Assembly (NCBI GenBank): GCA_025920705.1
Contig: JAPDLJ010000002.1
Location: 1 to 64,000 of the forward strand
Reading direction: 5' to 3'
Source: Candidatus Jingweiarchaeum tengchongense
GTDB lineage: Archaea > Nanobdellota > Nanobdellia > Jingweiarchaeales > Jingweiarchaeaceae
Length of the DNA: 64,000 nucleotides
Of this stretch, positions 45,364 through 54,230 are shown one piece after another; the first letter of the stretch is position 1, and each line of letters opens with the position of its first letter. Under the pieces are notes generated by a model that saw only the letters and a program-made list of their open reading frames with translations, did not search any database and had not been told where the DNA came from. The translations under genes and the position numbers were made by a program.

Positions 45364-45897
45364 ATGAGCCTATGGAAGGATATACCAGTAGGAGATAAGC
45401 CACCAAAGATAGTAAATGCAATAATTGAAGTTATAAGTGGTTCAAGGGACAAATACGAGTATAATAGGGAATGGGATGCATTTGTGTTAGATCGAATCTT
45501 ATTTTCCTCTGTTGTCTTCCCAATCGAATATGGTTTCATTCCACAAACATGGTATCACGACAATGACACGTTGGACATAATGGTCTTGAGTTACGAACCA
45601 CTAGAAGTCGGGTGTGTGATAAAAGTAAGAGTAATTGGTGCATTACTAATGGAAGATGAATCTGGAGAAGATTCAAAAATCCTTGCGGTACCAGTAAATG
45701 ATCCAAGATTTGATGGAATTAATGACATTAAAGATGTCCATCCACACAAACTAAAAGAAATACAGGAATTCATTGAAAGTTATAAAAGACTTGAACCAAA
45801 TAAATGGGTGAAGTTTAAGGGATGGGAGAATGCGAAGGAAGCAGAGAGGATCGTCCAAGATGCGATAGATCTCTATAAGAAGAAATTCAAGAAATAG
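45364..45897 (+). CDS. ppa: Inorganic pyrophosphatase, class A
   Basis: The 177-residue protein has SRDKYEYNREWDAFVLDR, YGFIPQTW, the DNDTLDIMVL loop and AVPVNDPRFDGINDIKDV, the metal and phosphate ligands of soluble PPases. It cleaves pyrophosphate from synthesis of RNA, tRNA and sugar nucleotides. It is a single gene, divergent from the ABC pair. Confidence 0.95.
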   Translation: MSLWKDIPVGDKPPKIVNAIIEVISGSRDKYEYNREWDAFVLDRILFSSVVFPIEYGFIPQTWYHDNDTLDIMVLSYEPLEVGCVIKVRVIGALLMEDESGEDSKILAVPVNDPRFDGINDIKDVHPHKLKEIQEFIESYKRLEPNKWVKFKGWENAKEAERIVQDAIDLYKKKFKK

Positions 45898-45898
45898 T

Positions 45899-46279
45899 TC
45901 ATCTCAATTCTTTTTCCAATTTACTTTCACAATCAAAACAATATTCTGTTTCCCTATTTGTTGTGACTTCCTTCTTACAACTTTTACATATAATTTTGTG
46001 TAAGAGCGAATCTTTCTTTTCCGACCTAACATATGATGTTTCTCTAGGTGGGAATATAATCGCATCGTTTGGACATAGATTTTCACAAGAAGAACAACCG
46101 TAGATACAATTCAATGGATTTGCAACATAAGCTTTATTGTCCCTTATTTCTAGAACATTGTGTGGACAAAAGTTTACACATCTATAAGTACCCCCACAAC
46201 CATCACACTTATCAAGATATATGATTGGAAACCATGCTTGTTTACTCATTTTTTGTGAATTGATTAAAGCATTATTCAT
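45899..46279 (-). CDS. 4Fe-4S ferredoxin-like protein with C-terminal zinc ribbon
   Basis: The 126-residue protein has DKCDGCGGTYRCVNFCPHNV and CIYGCSSCENLCPNDA, two 4Fe-4S motifs with extra residues in each, then a zinc ribbon CKSCKKEVTTNRETEYCFDC. Ferredoxin plus zinc ribbon is unusual; it may deliver electrons to a partner. Its stop is 1 base from the convergent ppa. Confidence 0.8.
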   Translation of the reverse strand: MNNALINSQKMSKQAWFPIIYLDKCDGCGGTYRCVNFCPHNVLEIRDNKAYVANPLNCIYGCSSCENLCPNDAIIFPPRETSYVRSEKKDSLLHKIICKSCKKEVTTNRETEYCFDCESKLEKELR

Positions 46280-46288
46280 TTTAAAATT

Positions 46289-47296
46289 TTAATATCTCCA
46301 AGTATCAACGTAAATGTAAGGTAAGGATAAAATTTCTTTTGGAACTTTGGCGTAAAAATTCGCTAAAAGCGCATTTTTATAATCCGGTGGTTCAATCTGT
46401 AAAAATTTCCGACCCTCCTCCCAGAAATAATCATCAAGGTAATAAGGATCGATTCCTGAAACCTTAGAAACAATCTCAAAGCATCTTTTACATCTAAGTC
46501 TTAGTTCCAATTCCTCATCAAGATCTAAGAATTCCCTTCTCCTCACTTTATCAATTAACTCGTCTGACAAGATTGAAATCATTCCTGATTTTATTGCCAC
46601 ATTTTGCAGATGGTAGTCAATGGGTGGCGTCTTGTTTTCAGGATCTTCAAATTTCCATAAACCTCTCCTCTCCATCACTTTTGCCAAGAGATTTGCTTTT
46701 TTGAATAGTGGTTTATCAGCATAACCTATGAACACTTCAAACCTTTGTAACAGTCCTCCTTTGTTTAAAGATGGTTCATCTATTTCATTTTCCAGAAGCT
46801 TATGTCCACTTTCTTCATAAATTTCATTTACACTTCTTTTTCTGTTGTTTAAAAGTTGACTTCCAAAAAATCTAGTTAAATATAACCTGTGCTTTCCTTT
46901 ATCATAGATTGGGATTTTTCCTGTATCATCTGCCAACCATTGAATATAATCTTCATCCTTAAGATTCGCGAGGTTATTCGGAGAAAAGAAATCAGGATTT
47001 TTATTTAACATCTCAATTGATTTTTGCCAGAGATAAGATGCTCCTTTCACCAATTGACCATTTATCAGCCCATAATCCAATGAAATTGAACCGTCCCTAT
47101 TCTTCTCCCAAAAATGGTGATCTATGTTTATCACAGCACCATAGAAATTTGAGACTAAATCGATTCCTAAACCAAGGGACGGATTTTCCTTTGGATCATT
47201 GAATTGGTAGTAGAAATCTCTCTTGACTTGAGTAAGGTACTCACCAATCTGTCTGCAAACTTTTTCATTCACGAAAAACAAATCTGGCATTTTCAT
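46289..47296 (-). CDS. Unknown 335-residue protein
   Basis: The protein contains ADDTGKIPIYDKGKHRLYL, TPPIDYHLQNVAIKSGMI and DPYYLDDYFWEEGR, with a lone CKRC pair. The helical layout and PPIDYH segment vaguely recall helix-hairpin-helix N-glycosylases (including queuosine-salvage enzymes), but this is weak. It precedes the ferredoxin gene by 9 bases and may be co-transcribed with it. Confidence 0.6.
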   Translation of the reverse strand: MKMPDLFFVNEKVCRQIGEYLTQVKRDFYYQFNDPKENPSLGLGIDLVSNFYGAVINIDHHFWEKNRDGSISLDYGLINGQLVKGASYLWQKSIEMLNKNPDFFSPNNLANLKDEDYIQWLADDTGKIPIYDKGKHRLYLTRFFGSQLLNNRKRSVNEIYEESGHKLLENEIDEPSLNKGGLLQRFEVFIGYADKPLFKKANLLAKVMERRGLWKFEDPENKTPPIDYHLQNVAIKSGMISILSDELIDKVRRREFLDLDEELELRLRCKRCFEIVSKVSGIDPYYLDDYFWEEGRKFLQIEPPDYKNALLANFYAKVPKEILSLPYIYVDTWRY

Positions 47297-47339
47297 TACT
47301 TAAAAATAGTGATTTATATTCTTTGTGATGAGAAATGTT

Positions 47340-47744
47340 TTATTCAGAATGTATAGTCCTGTGTGTTTCACATTTATTATTTATACATTTGCACTCAGTT
47401 GGCAAGCAATCAACTAACGGAACACAACTTTTTTGAAGCATATCATAATAAATTTTCATATACCTTGTTGCGTTTACGTTAATATTTACACAAATACCAC
47501 AGCGCACATCAATAAGTATGCAATCTTCATCCATTTGGCAATTAAAATCCAATTTCTTGAATTCAATCGATTCTTGCTCCATCAACTCATCACATCCTTC
47601 TTGACCAACCAAAGATAAATTTTGAGTAAATTCTTCTGTTTCGTTTCCTATGTTTTTGGTGGTTGTACCTATAGCCTGGATGTAGTAGGCACTGACTACA
47701 ACAATTAAAAATAATATTCCGATCATCAAATAAATTTTCTCCAT
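47340..47744 (-). CDS. Membrane-anchored cysteine protein
   Basis: From ATG at 47744 (TATA-like TTTATATTTT about 26 bases upstream) the 134-residue protein has one N-terminal helix (IYLMIGILFLIVVVSAYYI) and an extracellular part with nine cysteines (CQMDEDCILIDVRCGIC, CLPTECKCINNKCE). A TTG start at 47786 is possible but lacks promoter spacing. Similar in plan to the other small exported cysteine proteins here. Function unknown. Confidence 0.6.
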   Translation of the reverse strand: MEKIYLMIGILFLIVVVSAYYIQAIGTTTKNIGNETEEFTQNLSLVGQEGCDELMEQESIEFKKLDFNCQMDEDCILIDVRCGICVNINVNATRYMKIYYDMLQKSCVPLVDCLPTECKCINNKCETHRTIHSE

Positions 47745-47796
47745 AACATTAACTGGGAGTTGTAAAATATAAAATCTTTTCCTCAAATATATCGAA

Positions 47797-48576
47797 TTAC
47801 CGATAAAAATCTTGCAATTTCTTCATTTGACCAAACACAGGTGTTAGTATGTAACCATTTTGCATGTTTCCTAAAACTTCACATTTCTCCGGATAATACC
47901 AGACATAATAAGCAATGTAAGCGCAGAATATCGCATCCAGTAAATCTTCGTATTCCTTCAGTGCATTGCCCTTCAATTTCTCGACATTTTTTTCTAGCAC
48001 CTCACTCGGTAAGAACATCCTTGGGTTTGCTTTCTCTAAACTTTTCAAGCAATTCTGGTACTTCCTGAATTCTCTGTATCTGAACTTGTAATCTCTCTTT
48101 GGCTTTGCTTTGTATTGAATGATTTTTTTAAGGTTAAATATAACAACCATCGAAGGATGTGGATAAACCTCAAAAAATTTTCTCGTCCTTTCAAATTTTT
48201 TTATACGTGGATCATGTCTGAACCCATATTTTTCCAATAACCTTGAAATTTCCTCCCCTCTAACCTTACCATCCCACTGGCTCAATCTCTTCCTATTTGT
48301 AGGATGCGCTCCAGCATCGTATTCTCTAAATAATAAACCAACAAGCTTCTCAGCGATTCTTCTACCTTCTTTATTTGGAACGATCAATGGTGCATCAATT
48401 GCAATCAAAGCATTTTCCTTTCCAACTTTTTCATTGATATAACCAACAATTTCCATATCAGTACTCAAATTTGTCTTAAAATCGATGAGCTCAGCCTTCT
48501 CTTCATCTCCTTTCGATATTGCAACTGCGGTTCCGTTCTTCGGTGACCACGCTAGATCAACACCGACGAAGAGCAT
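47797..48576 (-). CDS. DUF429 family protein (RNase H-like fold)
   Basis: The 259-residue protein opens with FVGVDLAWSPKNGTAVAI and has LIAIDAPLIVPNKEGRRIAEK and REYDAGAHPTNRKRL, the conserved DUF429 blocks with Asp residues placed as in RNase H-like nucleases. A late YEDLLDAIFCAYIAYYVW provides the final acidic residue. Predicted nuclease; activity unproven. Confidence 0.85.
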   Translation of the reverse strand: MLFVGVDLAWSPKNGTAVAISKGDEEKAELIDFKTNLSTDMEIVGYINEKVGKENALIAIDAPLIVPNKEGRRIAEKLVGLLFREYDAGAHPTNRKRLSQWDGKVRGEEISRLLEKYGFRHDPRIKKFERTRKFFEVYPHPSMVVIFNLKKIIQYKAKPKRDYKFRYREFRKYQNCLKSLEKANPRMFLPSEVLEKNVEKLKGNALKEYEDLLDAIFCAYIAYYVWYYPEKCEVLGNMQNGYILTPVFGQMKKLQDFYR

Positions 48577-48618
48577 AATTAGTTATAGGTTCCATTGCTT
48601 AAATAAATTTGTAGAACA

Positions 48619-49710
48619 CTATCTCCTTGGAGGTATGCTGATTGGTCTTATATGCTTGATTTCTCTTCTTCTTGCCTCATCGTAAGATTCAATGATTTCC
48701 CTCGTTTCTCTTGGTGATCTATATGTGAATTCGGCATATTCTTCCAAAAAGTTACGAGAGCCACTTCTCAATTCCTGGAGAAAAATTTCTGTAATCCAAT
48801 TTTCACCAATCTTTAAATTTTCACCGTCAGTGAGCAAACCATCCAATGTCCTGTTGTCGACTATTTCACCCAAGAAATCTGCAGTTACATTCACATTTCT
48901 GAAAAATTTTTCATACCTCCCATCAATCCTTCCAATCAATTTAGCAAGATTTTCTGGTTCTGCCCACTTTGGCAAGTCTGATTCACCATTAACAAATTCA
49001 ATATTGTGATATCCATTAAGATTCCAAAAATCTGACATCCTGATGTTCGTTGTAAAAAATCTTTTAACTTGTGCAAGTGCACCATCTACCCACGAATACA
49101 TTAATGGTTCAATTTTATCTATTCTCTTTTGAATTTCCCTTGGTATTTTGAGAACGAGAGCATGTGGTGTGTGTGGTAAACCATTTTCCAACATTAGATT
49201 CTCATTCACGACTTCCTCGTTTAGTGCGTCATCCAAACTAACTGCACCCAAAGGGGTTCCATTCATGTATTCTATTCTTGTTATGTGCGCATCAGTAATT
49301 AAAAAGCGTCCTTTATTCATAATTCCAATCATTTCTAGATTGCCGGTACCCTTGCAGTTGAGGATATTGAAGTAATATTTAACCCCATGATATTCAGTCT
49401 CAAAAGTTGGTATGATAATATCGGAAGTTCTGCCACCATTGTACATCATTAACAATTCTTCATTTTGTTTAACTGTGTGTGGGTCAAGGTAAATACTCGG
49501 TATCCAAAGGCTGAAAAGGAGTTTTTGTAGTGATTTGTTTGCTTTACTTAAAATCCAATCATTTTTCCAAACGATGTCTTGCTCATCCTCTATTGGCAAA
49601 AGCGTGATCCTAATGAATTCGTTTGGTATGCGAACGATTGTATTGTCAACTATCTTGTAAAGTGGTTTTGATTTGCGATCTTTTGATTTCGAAGGATATC
49701 TAGGTAACAT
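48619..49710 (-). CDS. Unknown 363-residue protein
   Basis: From ATG at 49710 (preceded by a TTTTAAATTA-like box) the protein has a basic start (MLPRYPSKSKDRKSKPLY), an aromatic beta-rich N-half and a helical C-terminus ending RPISIPPRR. Motifs such as HTPHALVLKIPREIQKRID are not recognised. Upstream ATG at 49743 would overlap the neighbouring gene. Its 3' end is 42 bases before DUF429. Confidence 0.6.
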   Translation of the reverse strand: MLPRYPSKSKDRKSKPLYKIVDNTIVRIPNEFIRITLLPIEDEQDIVWKNDWILSKANKSLQKLLFSLWIPSIYLDPHTVKQNEELLMMYNGGRTSDIIIPTFETEYHGVKYYFNILNCKGTGNLEMIGIMNKGRFLITDAHITRIEYMNGTPLGAVSLDDALNEEVVNENLMLENGLPHTPHALVLKIPREIQKRIDKIEPLMYSWVDGALAQVKRFFTTNIRMSDFWNLNGYHNIEFVNGESDLPKWAEPENLAKLIGRIDGRYEKFFRNVNVTADFLGEIVDNRTLDGLLTDGENLKIGENWITEIFLQELRSGSRNFLEEYAEFTYRSPRETREIIESYDEARRREIKHIRPISIPPRR

Positions 49711-49733
49711 ATTACTACTTAATAGTGAATAAT

Positions 49734-50123
49734 TTAAAAACATTTCTGTTTCTTCTTATGTTTTGAATCAAGCGCGAGAAGCACGTTCTTGAAACTTTTT
49801 CTTGGTGTTGGTTTAATCCTGTCTTTATTTATCAGAATGATTGGTTTGTTTGCCATGAATGCCATACCAAGGTCAAATCTACTACCTTCACTTTCATCAT
49901 CCCAATAAACATGAACCTCATCAGCCTCCATAACCGCTTTTTTATTTGCTGAACAGATCCTTATTCCAATTGGATCGTCCTGCTTTGTATCTCTAGGTGG
50001 ATAATAAACCTTGTGACCATTGGACTCTAGTTTGGAAACATATTCTTCCAGCTCTTTAATCTCACATTCCTTGGCTCCCCTTACTGGACATATAATAAAT
50101 ATTTTTTTTCTTTTAACTGGCAT
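49734..50123 (-). CDS. Nucleoside 2-deoxyribosyltransferase-like protein
   Basis: The 129-residue protein has a Rossmann-like start IFIICPVRGAK, EADEVHVYWDDESEGSRFDLG and a late NKPIILINKDR. The layout (PxxFxxxSxxxD...GxxxELG) matches the DRTase/TIR-like fold that binds nucleoside substrates. The Glu of the usual GxxxEIG is Asp-Leu-Gly here. Distinct from the second such protein at 56743-57150. Confidence 0.65.
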   Translation of the reverse strand: MPVKRKKIFIICPVRGAKECEIKELEEYVSKLESNGHKVYYPPRDTKQDDPIGIRICSANKKAVMEADEVHVYWDDESEGSRFDLGMAFMANKPIILINKDRIKPTPRKSFKNVLLALDSKHKKKQKCF

Positions 50124-50186
50124 ACAATTGATGAAATAAATCTAAAGTTTTATATCTTTTGGATTTTTATAATAAATTGATCAAAA

Positions 50187-50393
50187 TTGAAAATTTCAAT
50201 TATAACAATTTTAACATTGATATTGGAAATTGTGTTTTTGATCCTTTGGGTTGCATTGCTTACTGAAAGCACATTAATATCAATTTCGAAAGAAGACATT
50301 TTTTTCTTCGGAACGATACTATTGGTTCTATTAATTATAATAGACTTTATTGAAGTACTCTTATCTTATTTTGAAATAAAAAGGAAAGTTTAA
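50187..50393 (+). CDS. Small two-helix membrane protein
   Basis: The 68-residue protein has helices IITILTLILEIVFLILWVALL and ILLVLLIIIDFIEVLLSYFEI and ends EIKRKV. It begins with TTG, with a TATA-like TTTATAATAAAT at the right distance. It is directly followed by the isochorismatase gene (2-base gap), suggesting one operon. Function unknown. Confidence 0.55.
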   Translation: MKISIITILTLILEIVFLILWVALLTESTLISISKEDIFFFGTILLVLLIIIDFIEVLLSYFEIKRKV

Positions 50394-50395
50394 AG

Positions 50396-50971
50396 ATGAA
50401 CTATAGAAAACACTCAAGCATTGCAGGAAGGAATGAAAGCATCCTTTTGATCATTGATGTTCAAGATAAGCTTTATGATAAGATTGTTGAAAAAGAGAAG
50501 CTACTTTCAAACATAAAAAAACTTGTTAGTGTTGCAAAAATACTTGGCATCCCAATCATAGTTACTGAGCAAGAAAGGCTTGGGGATACAATTGAACTGT
50601 TAAAGAAAGTTTTAGGAAATGATTATTCTTCGATAAAAAAAATCAGTTTTAGTTGTATGGATAATGAAGAGTTTAGAAAAAAGATTAAGGAGCTTTGTAA
50701 GAAACGATTTTACAATACATTCATTGTCGTCGGGATAGAAGCACATATATGTGTTGAGCAAACAGCGCTTGATTTATTGGCGAATGATTATAAAGTTCAC
50801 GTGGTTAAAGATGCAATCTCCTCAAGAAGGAAAGAAGATGTTGAAACGGCGATAAGTAAGATGGAAAAGAACGGTATTATTGTTACGAGTACTGAGATGG
50901 TCATATATGAGCTATTGGGAAGCGCTGGGAACGAAGATTTCAAGAAAGTTTTAAAAATAATCAAATCATGA
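50396..50971 (+). CDS. Isochorismatase-family cysteine hydrolase
   Basis: The 191-residue protein has LLIIDVQDKLYDKI (Asp), Lys in the middle and FIVVGIEAHICVEQTALDLL with the catalytic Cys (about 121). These are the Asp-Lys-Cys triad positions of the family, which includes nicotinamidases. Substrate unknown; members are often wrongly called isochorismatase. Confidence 0.85.
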   Translation: MNYRKHSSIAGRNESILLIIDVQDKLYDKIVEKEKLLSNIKKLVSVAKILGIPIIVTEQERLGDTIELLKKVLGNDYSSIKKISFSCMDNEEFRKKIKELCKKRFYNTFIVVGIEAHICVEQTALDLLANDYKVHVVKDAISSRRKEDVETAISKMEKNGIIVTSTEMVIYELLGSAGNEDFKKVLKIIKS

Positions 50972-50984
50972 AGGTCGAGAGACT

Positions 50985-51590
50985 ATGATAGAGGTCTGGG
51001 ATAAAATGATAAAAACAGAGAAAAATTGGAATAGAAGGTATTACAAATGGAATTTTAGATCTTTATTGTTACCGTATATTTCAAGGAGTAAAAGGCACTT
51101 AGATTTCGGATGTGGATTTGGATTTTTAACTTATATCCTTGCAAAGGAGTATCCAAGGACAATGTTTTATGGGATTGACATAGATAAGGAGCGAATAAAA
51201 ATTGGTAGAAAAAGATATTCAAGAGTAAATCTAAAACTTCGATGTTCTAATAAAATAATTGGTAAATTTGATTCTATGTCTATGTGCTTTGTCATCCACC
51301 ATCTTGGAAATATGACCAAACAATACTTGAAAGAACTATACAAACACCTAAATCCAAATGGGAAGATCATTGTATTCGATTTCAGAAAAGTCTCAAAATC
51401 AAGATATAAGAAATGGTATGATAAAAAGGTCAAGGAAGGAGAATACGAGGACAGCTTCGAAAAATCATATCAAACCCACAATAGATGGACGATAAAAGAA
51501 TTTTCGTCGTTGATGGAAAAAATAGGCTTCAAGACTATATTAACTAAACCCATCGGGGATTTAAGATTTCTCTATGTTGGAGAAAAGTGA
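50985..51590 (+). CDS. Class I SAM-dependent methyltransferase
   Basis: The 201-residue protein has SAM motif I HLDFGCGFGFLTYIL (about 38-52), acidic residue in FYGIDIDKERI, and a C-terminal cap (GKIIVFDFRKVSK). Substrate unknown. It starts 13 bases after the isochorismatase gene. Confidence 0.85.
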   Translation: MIEVWDKMIKTEKNWNRRYYKWNFRSLLLPYISRSKRHLDFGCGFGFLTYILAKEYPRTMFYGIDIDKERIKIGRKRYSRVNLKLRCSNKIIGKFDSMSMCFVIHHLGNMTKQYLKELYKHLNPNGKIIVFDFRKVSKSRYKKWYDKKVKEGEYEDSFEKSYQTHNRWTIKEFSSLMEKIGFKTILTKPIGDLRFLYVGEK

Positions 51591-51674
51591 TGTTTATTTT
51601 GATTATCCAATAGTAAAAAGCAAAAAGTAAATTTATTAAATATGGAAGACATGAGAAATTAACGGTGAAGTTTT

Positions 51675-53621
51675 ATGGTAATAGAGGATGTTGAAGCGCT
51701 ATTAAGGGAAAAGCGCGTTTTCGAACCTTCTGTATCATTCAAAGAGCAAGCGAACATAAAGAATGAGGATGTTTATAAGAAAGCAAGCGAAGATCTTGAA
51801 TCATTTTGGGCTGAGAACGCTGAGAAACTTCATTGGTATAAAAAATGGGACAAGGTACTTGAATGGAATCTACCATATGCAAAATGGTTCTTGAATGGTA
51901 AAATAAATGCCTGTTACAATTGTGTTGATAGGCACATAAAGGAGAAAGGGAACAAGGCAGCAATCATATGGGAAGGTGAGCTCGGTGAGACCAGGGTTCT
52001 AACTTATATTGATCTATATCGAGAAGTGAACAAATTTGCCAATGTTCTAAGATCAATCGGAGTAACAAGAAATGATGTGGTCACTATTTACATGCCAATG
52101 ATTCCTGAGCTCGTAATAGCAATGCTTGCTTGCGCAAGAATTGGTGTACCTCATAGTGTTGTTTTCTCAGGTTTTAGTGCCAGCGCATTGCAGGTCAGAA
52201 TAAACGATGCTGGCTCAAAATTTCTCATCACCGTTGATGGCTATTATCGAAGAGGAAATGTTGTAAATGCAAAAGATACAGTTGATGAAGCGTTGAAAAA
52301 TACAAATGTAGAGAAAGTAATCGTTTACAAAAGAGTTGGAAACCAAATCAATCTCGTTGAGAACAGGGATTTATGGTGGCATGAACTAATGAAAGATGTT
52401 CCACTCTACTGTGAGCCTGTACAAGCAGACAGTGAGGATCTTCTTTTTATTATGTATACCAGTGGAACAACTGGAAAGCCAAAAGGTGTAATGCACACAA
52501 CTGGTGGGTATATGGTCGGGGTAAATACAACGACAAGATACATATTTGACATAAAAGATAATGATATTTTCTGGTGTACGGCAGATATAGGGTGGATAAC
52601 AGGACATAGTTACATTGTTTACGGCCCTCTTTCTAATTGCGCAACGATACTCATGTACGAGGGAGCCCCTGATTATCCATCATTTGATCGATTTTGGGAA
52701 ATTATAGAAAAATATAAGGTCACCATCTTCTACACAGCCCCAACTGCAATAAGGACATTCATGAAATGGGGTGATGAATGGGTAAAAAAGCATGATTTGA
52801 GTAGTTTGCGTTTATTAGGTACAGTGGGGGAACCAATAAATCCAGATGTTTGGGTGTGGTATTATAACACAATCGGAAATGGAAAGTGTCCGATTGTTGA
52901 TACTTGGTGGCAAACAGAAACTGGAATGGTGTTGATCACACCCTTGCCAGGAATAACAAAGTTAAAGCCCGGTTCTGCAACATTTCCATTTCCTGGTATA
53001 GTTGCAGACGTCTATGATGATAATGGAAATCCAATGCCACCAAACGAAAAGGGAAATTTAGTAATAAAAACACCTTGGCCTTCAATGCTGAGAGGATTGT
53101 ATAAAGACCCAGAAAGATATGTTGAAACTTATTGGAGTAGATACAAAGATGCTTATTTGACTGGTGATGGTGCTGCAAAAGATGAAGATGGCTACTTCTG
53201 GCTCATGGGAAGGATGGATGATGTGTTGAAGGTTTCTGGACACAGGATTGGAACAATGGAAGTTGAAAGTGCGATCGTATCACATGAAAAAGTAGCAGAA
53301 GCAGCTGTTGTTGGAATGCCACATGAAATTAAAGGTGAGTCAATATTTGCATATGTGATATTAAAAGAAGGCATACAACCATCAAAAGAACTTGAAGACG
53401 ATATAAAAGAACATGTTAAAAAAACGATGGGACCAATTGCAAGGCCTGATAACATTGTTTTTGTGAGTGACTTACCAAAAACGAGAAGTGGAAAAATAAT
53501 GAGAAGAATACTCAGGAGTCTGTTAACTGGTGGTGAATTAGGTGATGTAACGACATTAAGAGATCCAAGTATCGTTGATGAATTGAAAGAAAAAGTTAAA
53601 GAAAAACTTGGAAAAACATAA
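51675..53621 (+). CDS. acs: Acetyl-CoA synthetase, AMP-forming
   Basis: The 648-residue protein has the adenylation motifs FIMYTSGTTGKPKGVMHTTGG (shown in part; about 259-275), GEPINPDVW, DTWWQTETG and the C-terminal PKTRSGKIMRRILR whose Lys is the usual acetylation site. WTADIGWITGHSY-type residues match Acs rather than acyl-CoA ligases. It makes acetyl-CoA from acetate and may be subject to the HDAC-family deacetylase found at 24.2 kb, though that is speculation. Confidence 0.95.
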   Translation: MVIEDVEALLREKRVFEPSVSFKEQANIKNEDVYKKASEDLESFWAENAEKLHWYKKWDKVLEWNLPYAKWFLNGKINACYNCVDRHIKEKGNKAAIIWEGELGETRVLTYIDLYREVNKFANVLRSIGVTRNDVVTIYMPMIPELVIAMLACARIGVPHSVVFSGFSASALQVRINDAGSKFLITVDGYYRRGNVVNAKDTVDEALKNTNVEKVIVYKRVGNQINLVENRDLWWHELMKDVPLYCEPVQADSEDLLFIMYTSGTTGKPKGVMHTTGGYMVGVNTTTRYIFDIKDNDIFWCTADIGWITGHSYIVYGPLSNCATILMYEGAPDYPSFDRFWEIIEKYKVTIFYTAPTAIRTFMKWGDEWVKKHDLSSLRLLGTVGEPINPDVWVWYYNTIGNGKCPIVDTWWQTETGMVLITPLPGITKLKPGSATFPFPGIVADVYDDNGNPMPPNEKGNLVIKTPWPSMLRGLYKDPERYVETYWSRYKDAYLTGDGAAKDEDGYFWLMGRMDDVLKVSGHRIGTMEVESAIVSHEKVAEAAVVGMPHEIKGESIFAYVILKEGIQPSKELEDDIKEHVKKTMGPIARPDNIVFVSDLPKTRSGKIMRRILRSLLTGGELGDVTTLRDPSIVDELKEKVKEKLGKT

Positions 53622-53668
53622 ATAAATAAAAGAAAAAACGTTTTAATTGCTTCTTTTAGAACTTGTAT

Positions 53669-53803
53669 CTAAAATTTTCTTCTTTTTGCATAACACTCTC
53701 TACAATATACAGGCCTTCCTTCTTGTGGTTTGAAAGGAACTTCGCATTCCTTACCACAATCAGCACATATGGCCTTGTACATTTTCCTTTCGCCAAAAGC
53801 CAT
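53669..53803 (-). CDS. CxxC-x17-CxxC small zinc protein
   Basis: A frame from ATG at 53803 encodes MAFGERKMYKAICADCGKEC then EVPFKPQEGRPVYCREC and ends YAKRRKF (44 residues). The CADC-x17-CREC layout and the phrase VPFKPxxGRPVYCxxC match a well-conserved small archaeal/bacterial zinc protein family (CxxC-x17-CxxC). A strong GGAGGAT lies upstream. Role unknown; some relatives bind RNA or DNA. Confidence 0.85.
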   Translation of the reverse strand: MAFGERKMYKAICADCGKECEVPFKPQEGRPVYCRECYAKRRKF

Positions 53804-53826
53804 TTTTATCCTCCTACCAAACATAC

Positions 53827-53852
53827 AAAAGAACTAGCTTGACTAGTCTTTT
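53827..53852. promoter_or_regulatory. Imperfect inverted repeat before the CxxC-x17-CxxC gene
   Basis: AAAAG-A-ACTAG then CTTGA then CTAGT-CTTTT forms a 10-bp hairpin or palindrome with one bulged A. It lies 24-49 bases before the start at 53803, next to a TATA-like CATATAAAAG on the minus strand, so an operator role is possible. Confidence 0.35.
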
Positions 53853-54043
53853 ATATGTTCTTTTAATCTTACTGATTGCTCTCTTTATAAACATTTCTAA
53901 TCGTGTTCCATCACTTCCACTAATGCTTCACCTAATATTGACACTTTAAAAGCAGTGATTTGGAAGAAACGTAAGGCTGTGAAATACGGTCAAGGATGGC
54001 AATTATAGGAATAAAAATTAACCCTTTCAAGATCCGAAATAGA

Positions 54044-54190
54044 TTATCTCCTAATTTTTGATAGTTCACTAGCTGCCTTCAATATTAGATATATAATGAG
54101 TGCTGCTGCGATTATGTATTGAATCAACTTTACTATAGAAGTAATCATTGTTGTATACTGTGTTATATCAACGTATTCTGCGCCATTCAT
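54044..54190 (-). CDS. Single-helix membrane protein, 48 residues
   Basis: A frame from ATG at 54190 encodes MNGAEYVDITQYTTMITSIV, then KLIQYIIAAALIIYLIL and ends KAASELSKIRR. It has one helix with a basic C-terminus inside. Not in any family I know. It lies 40 bases after the nucleotidyltransferase stop on the same strand. The region 53853-54043 between it and the inverted repeat holds no convincing gene. Confidence 0.5.
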   Translation of the reverse strand: MNGAEYVDITQYTTMITSIVKLIQYIIAAALIIYLILKAASELSKIRR

Positions 54191-54230
54191 TTTTGTGAAT
54201 TATTTTTTATTAGAATAAAAAGTTTGTGAA

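Noticed and set aside
53998-54063. A 21-residue plus-strand frame with ATG after AAGG
   Set aside because: Very short and overlaps the better supported minus-strand membrane peptide; no motif or spacing supports it.
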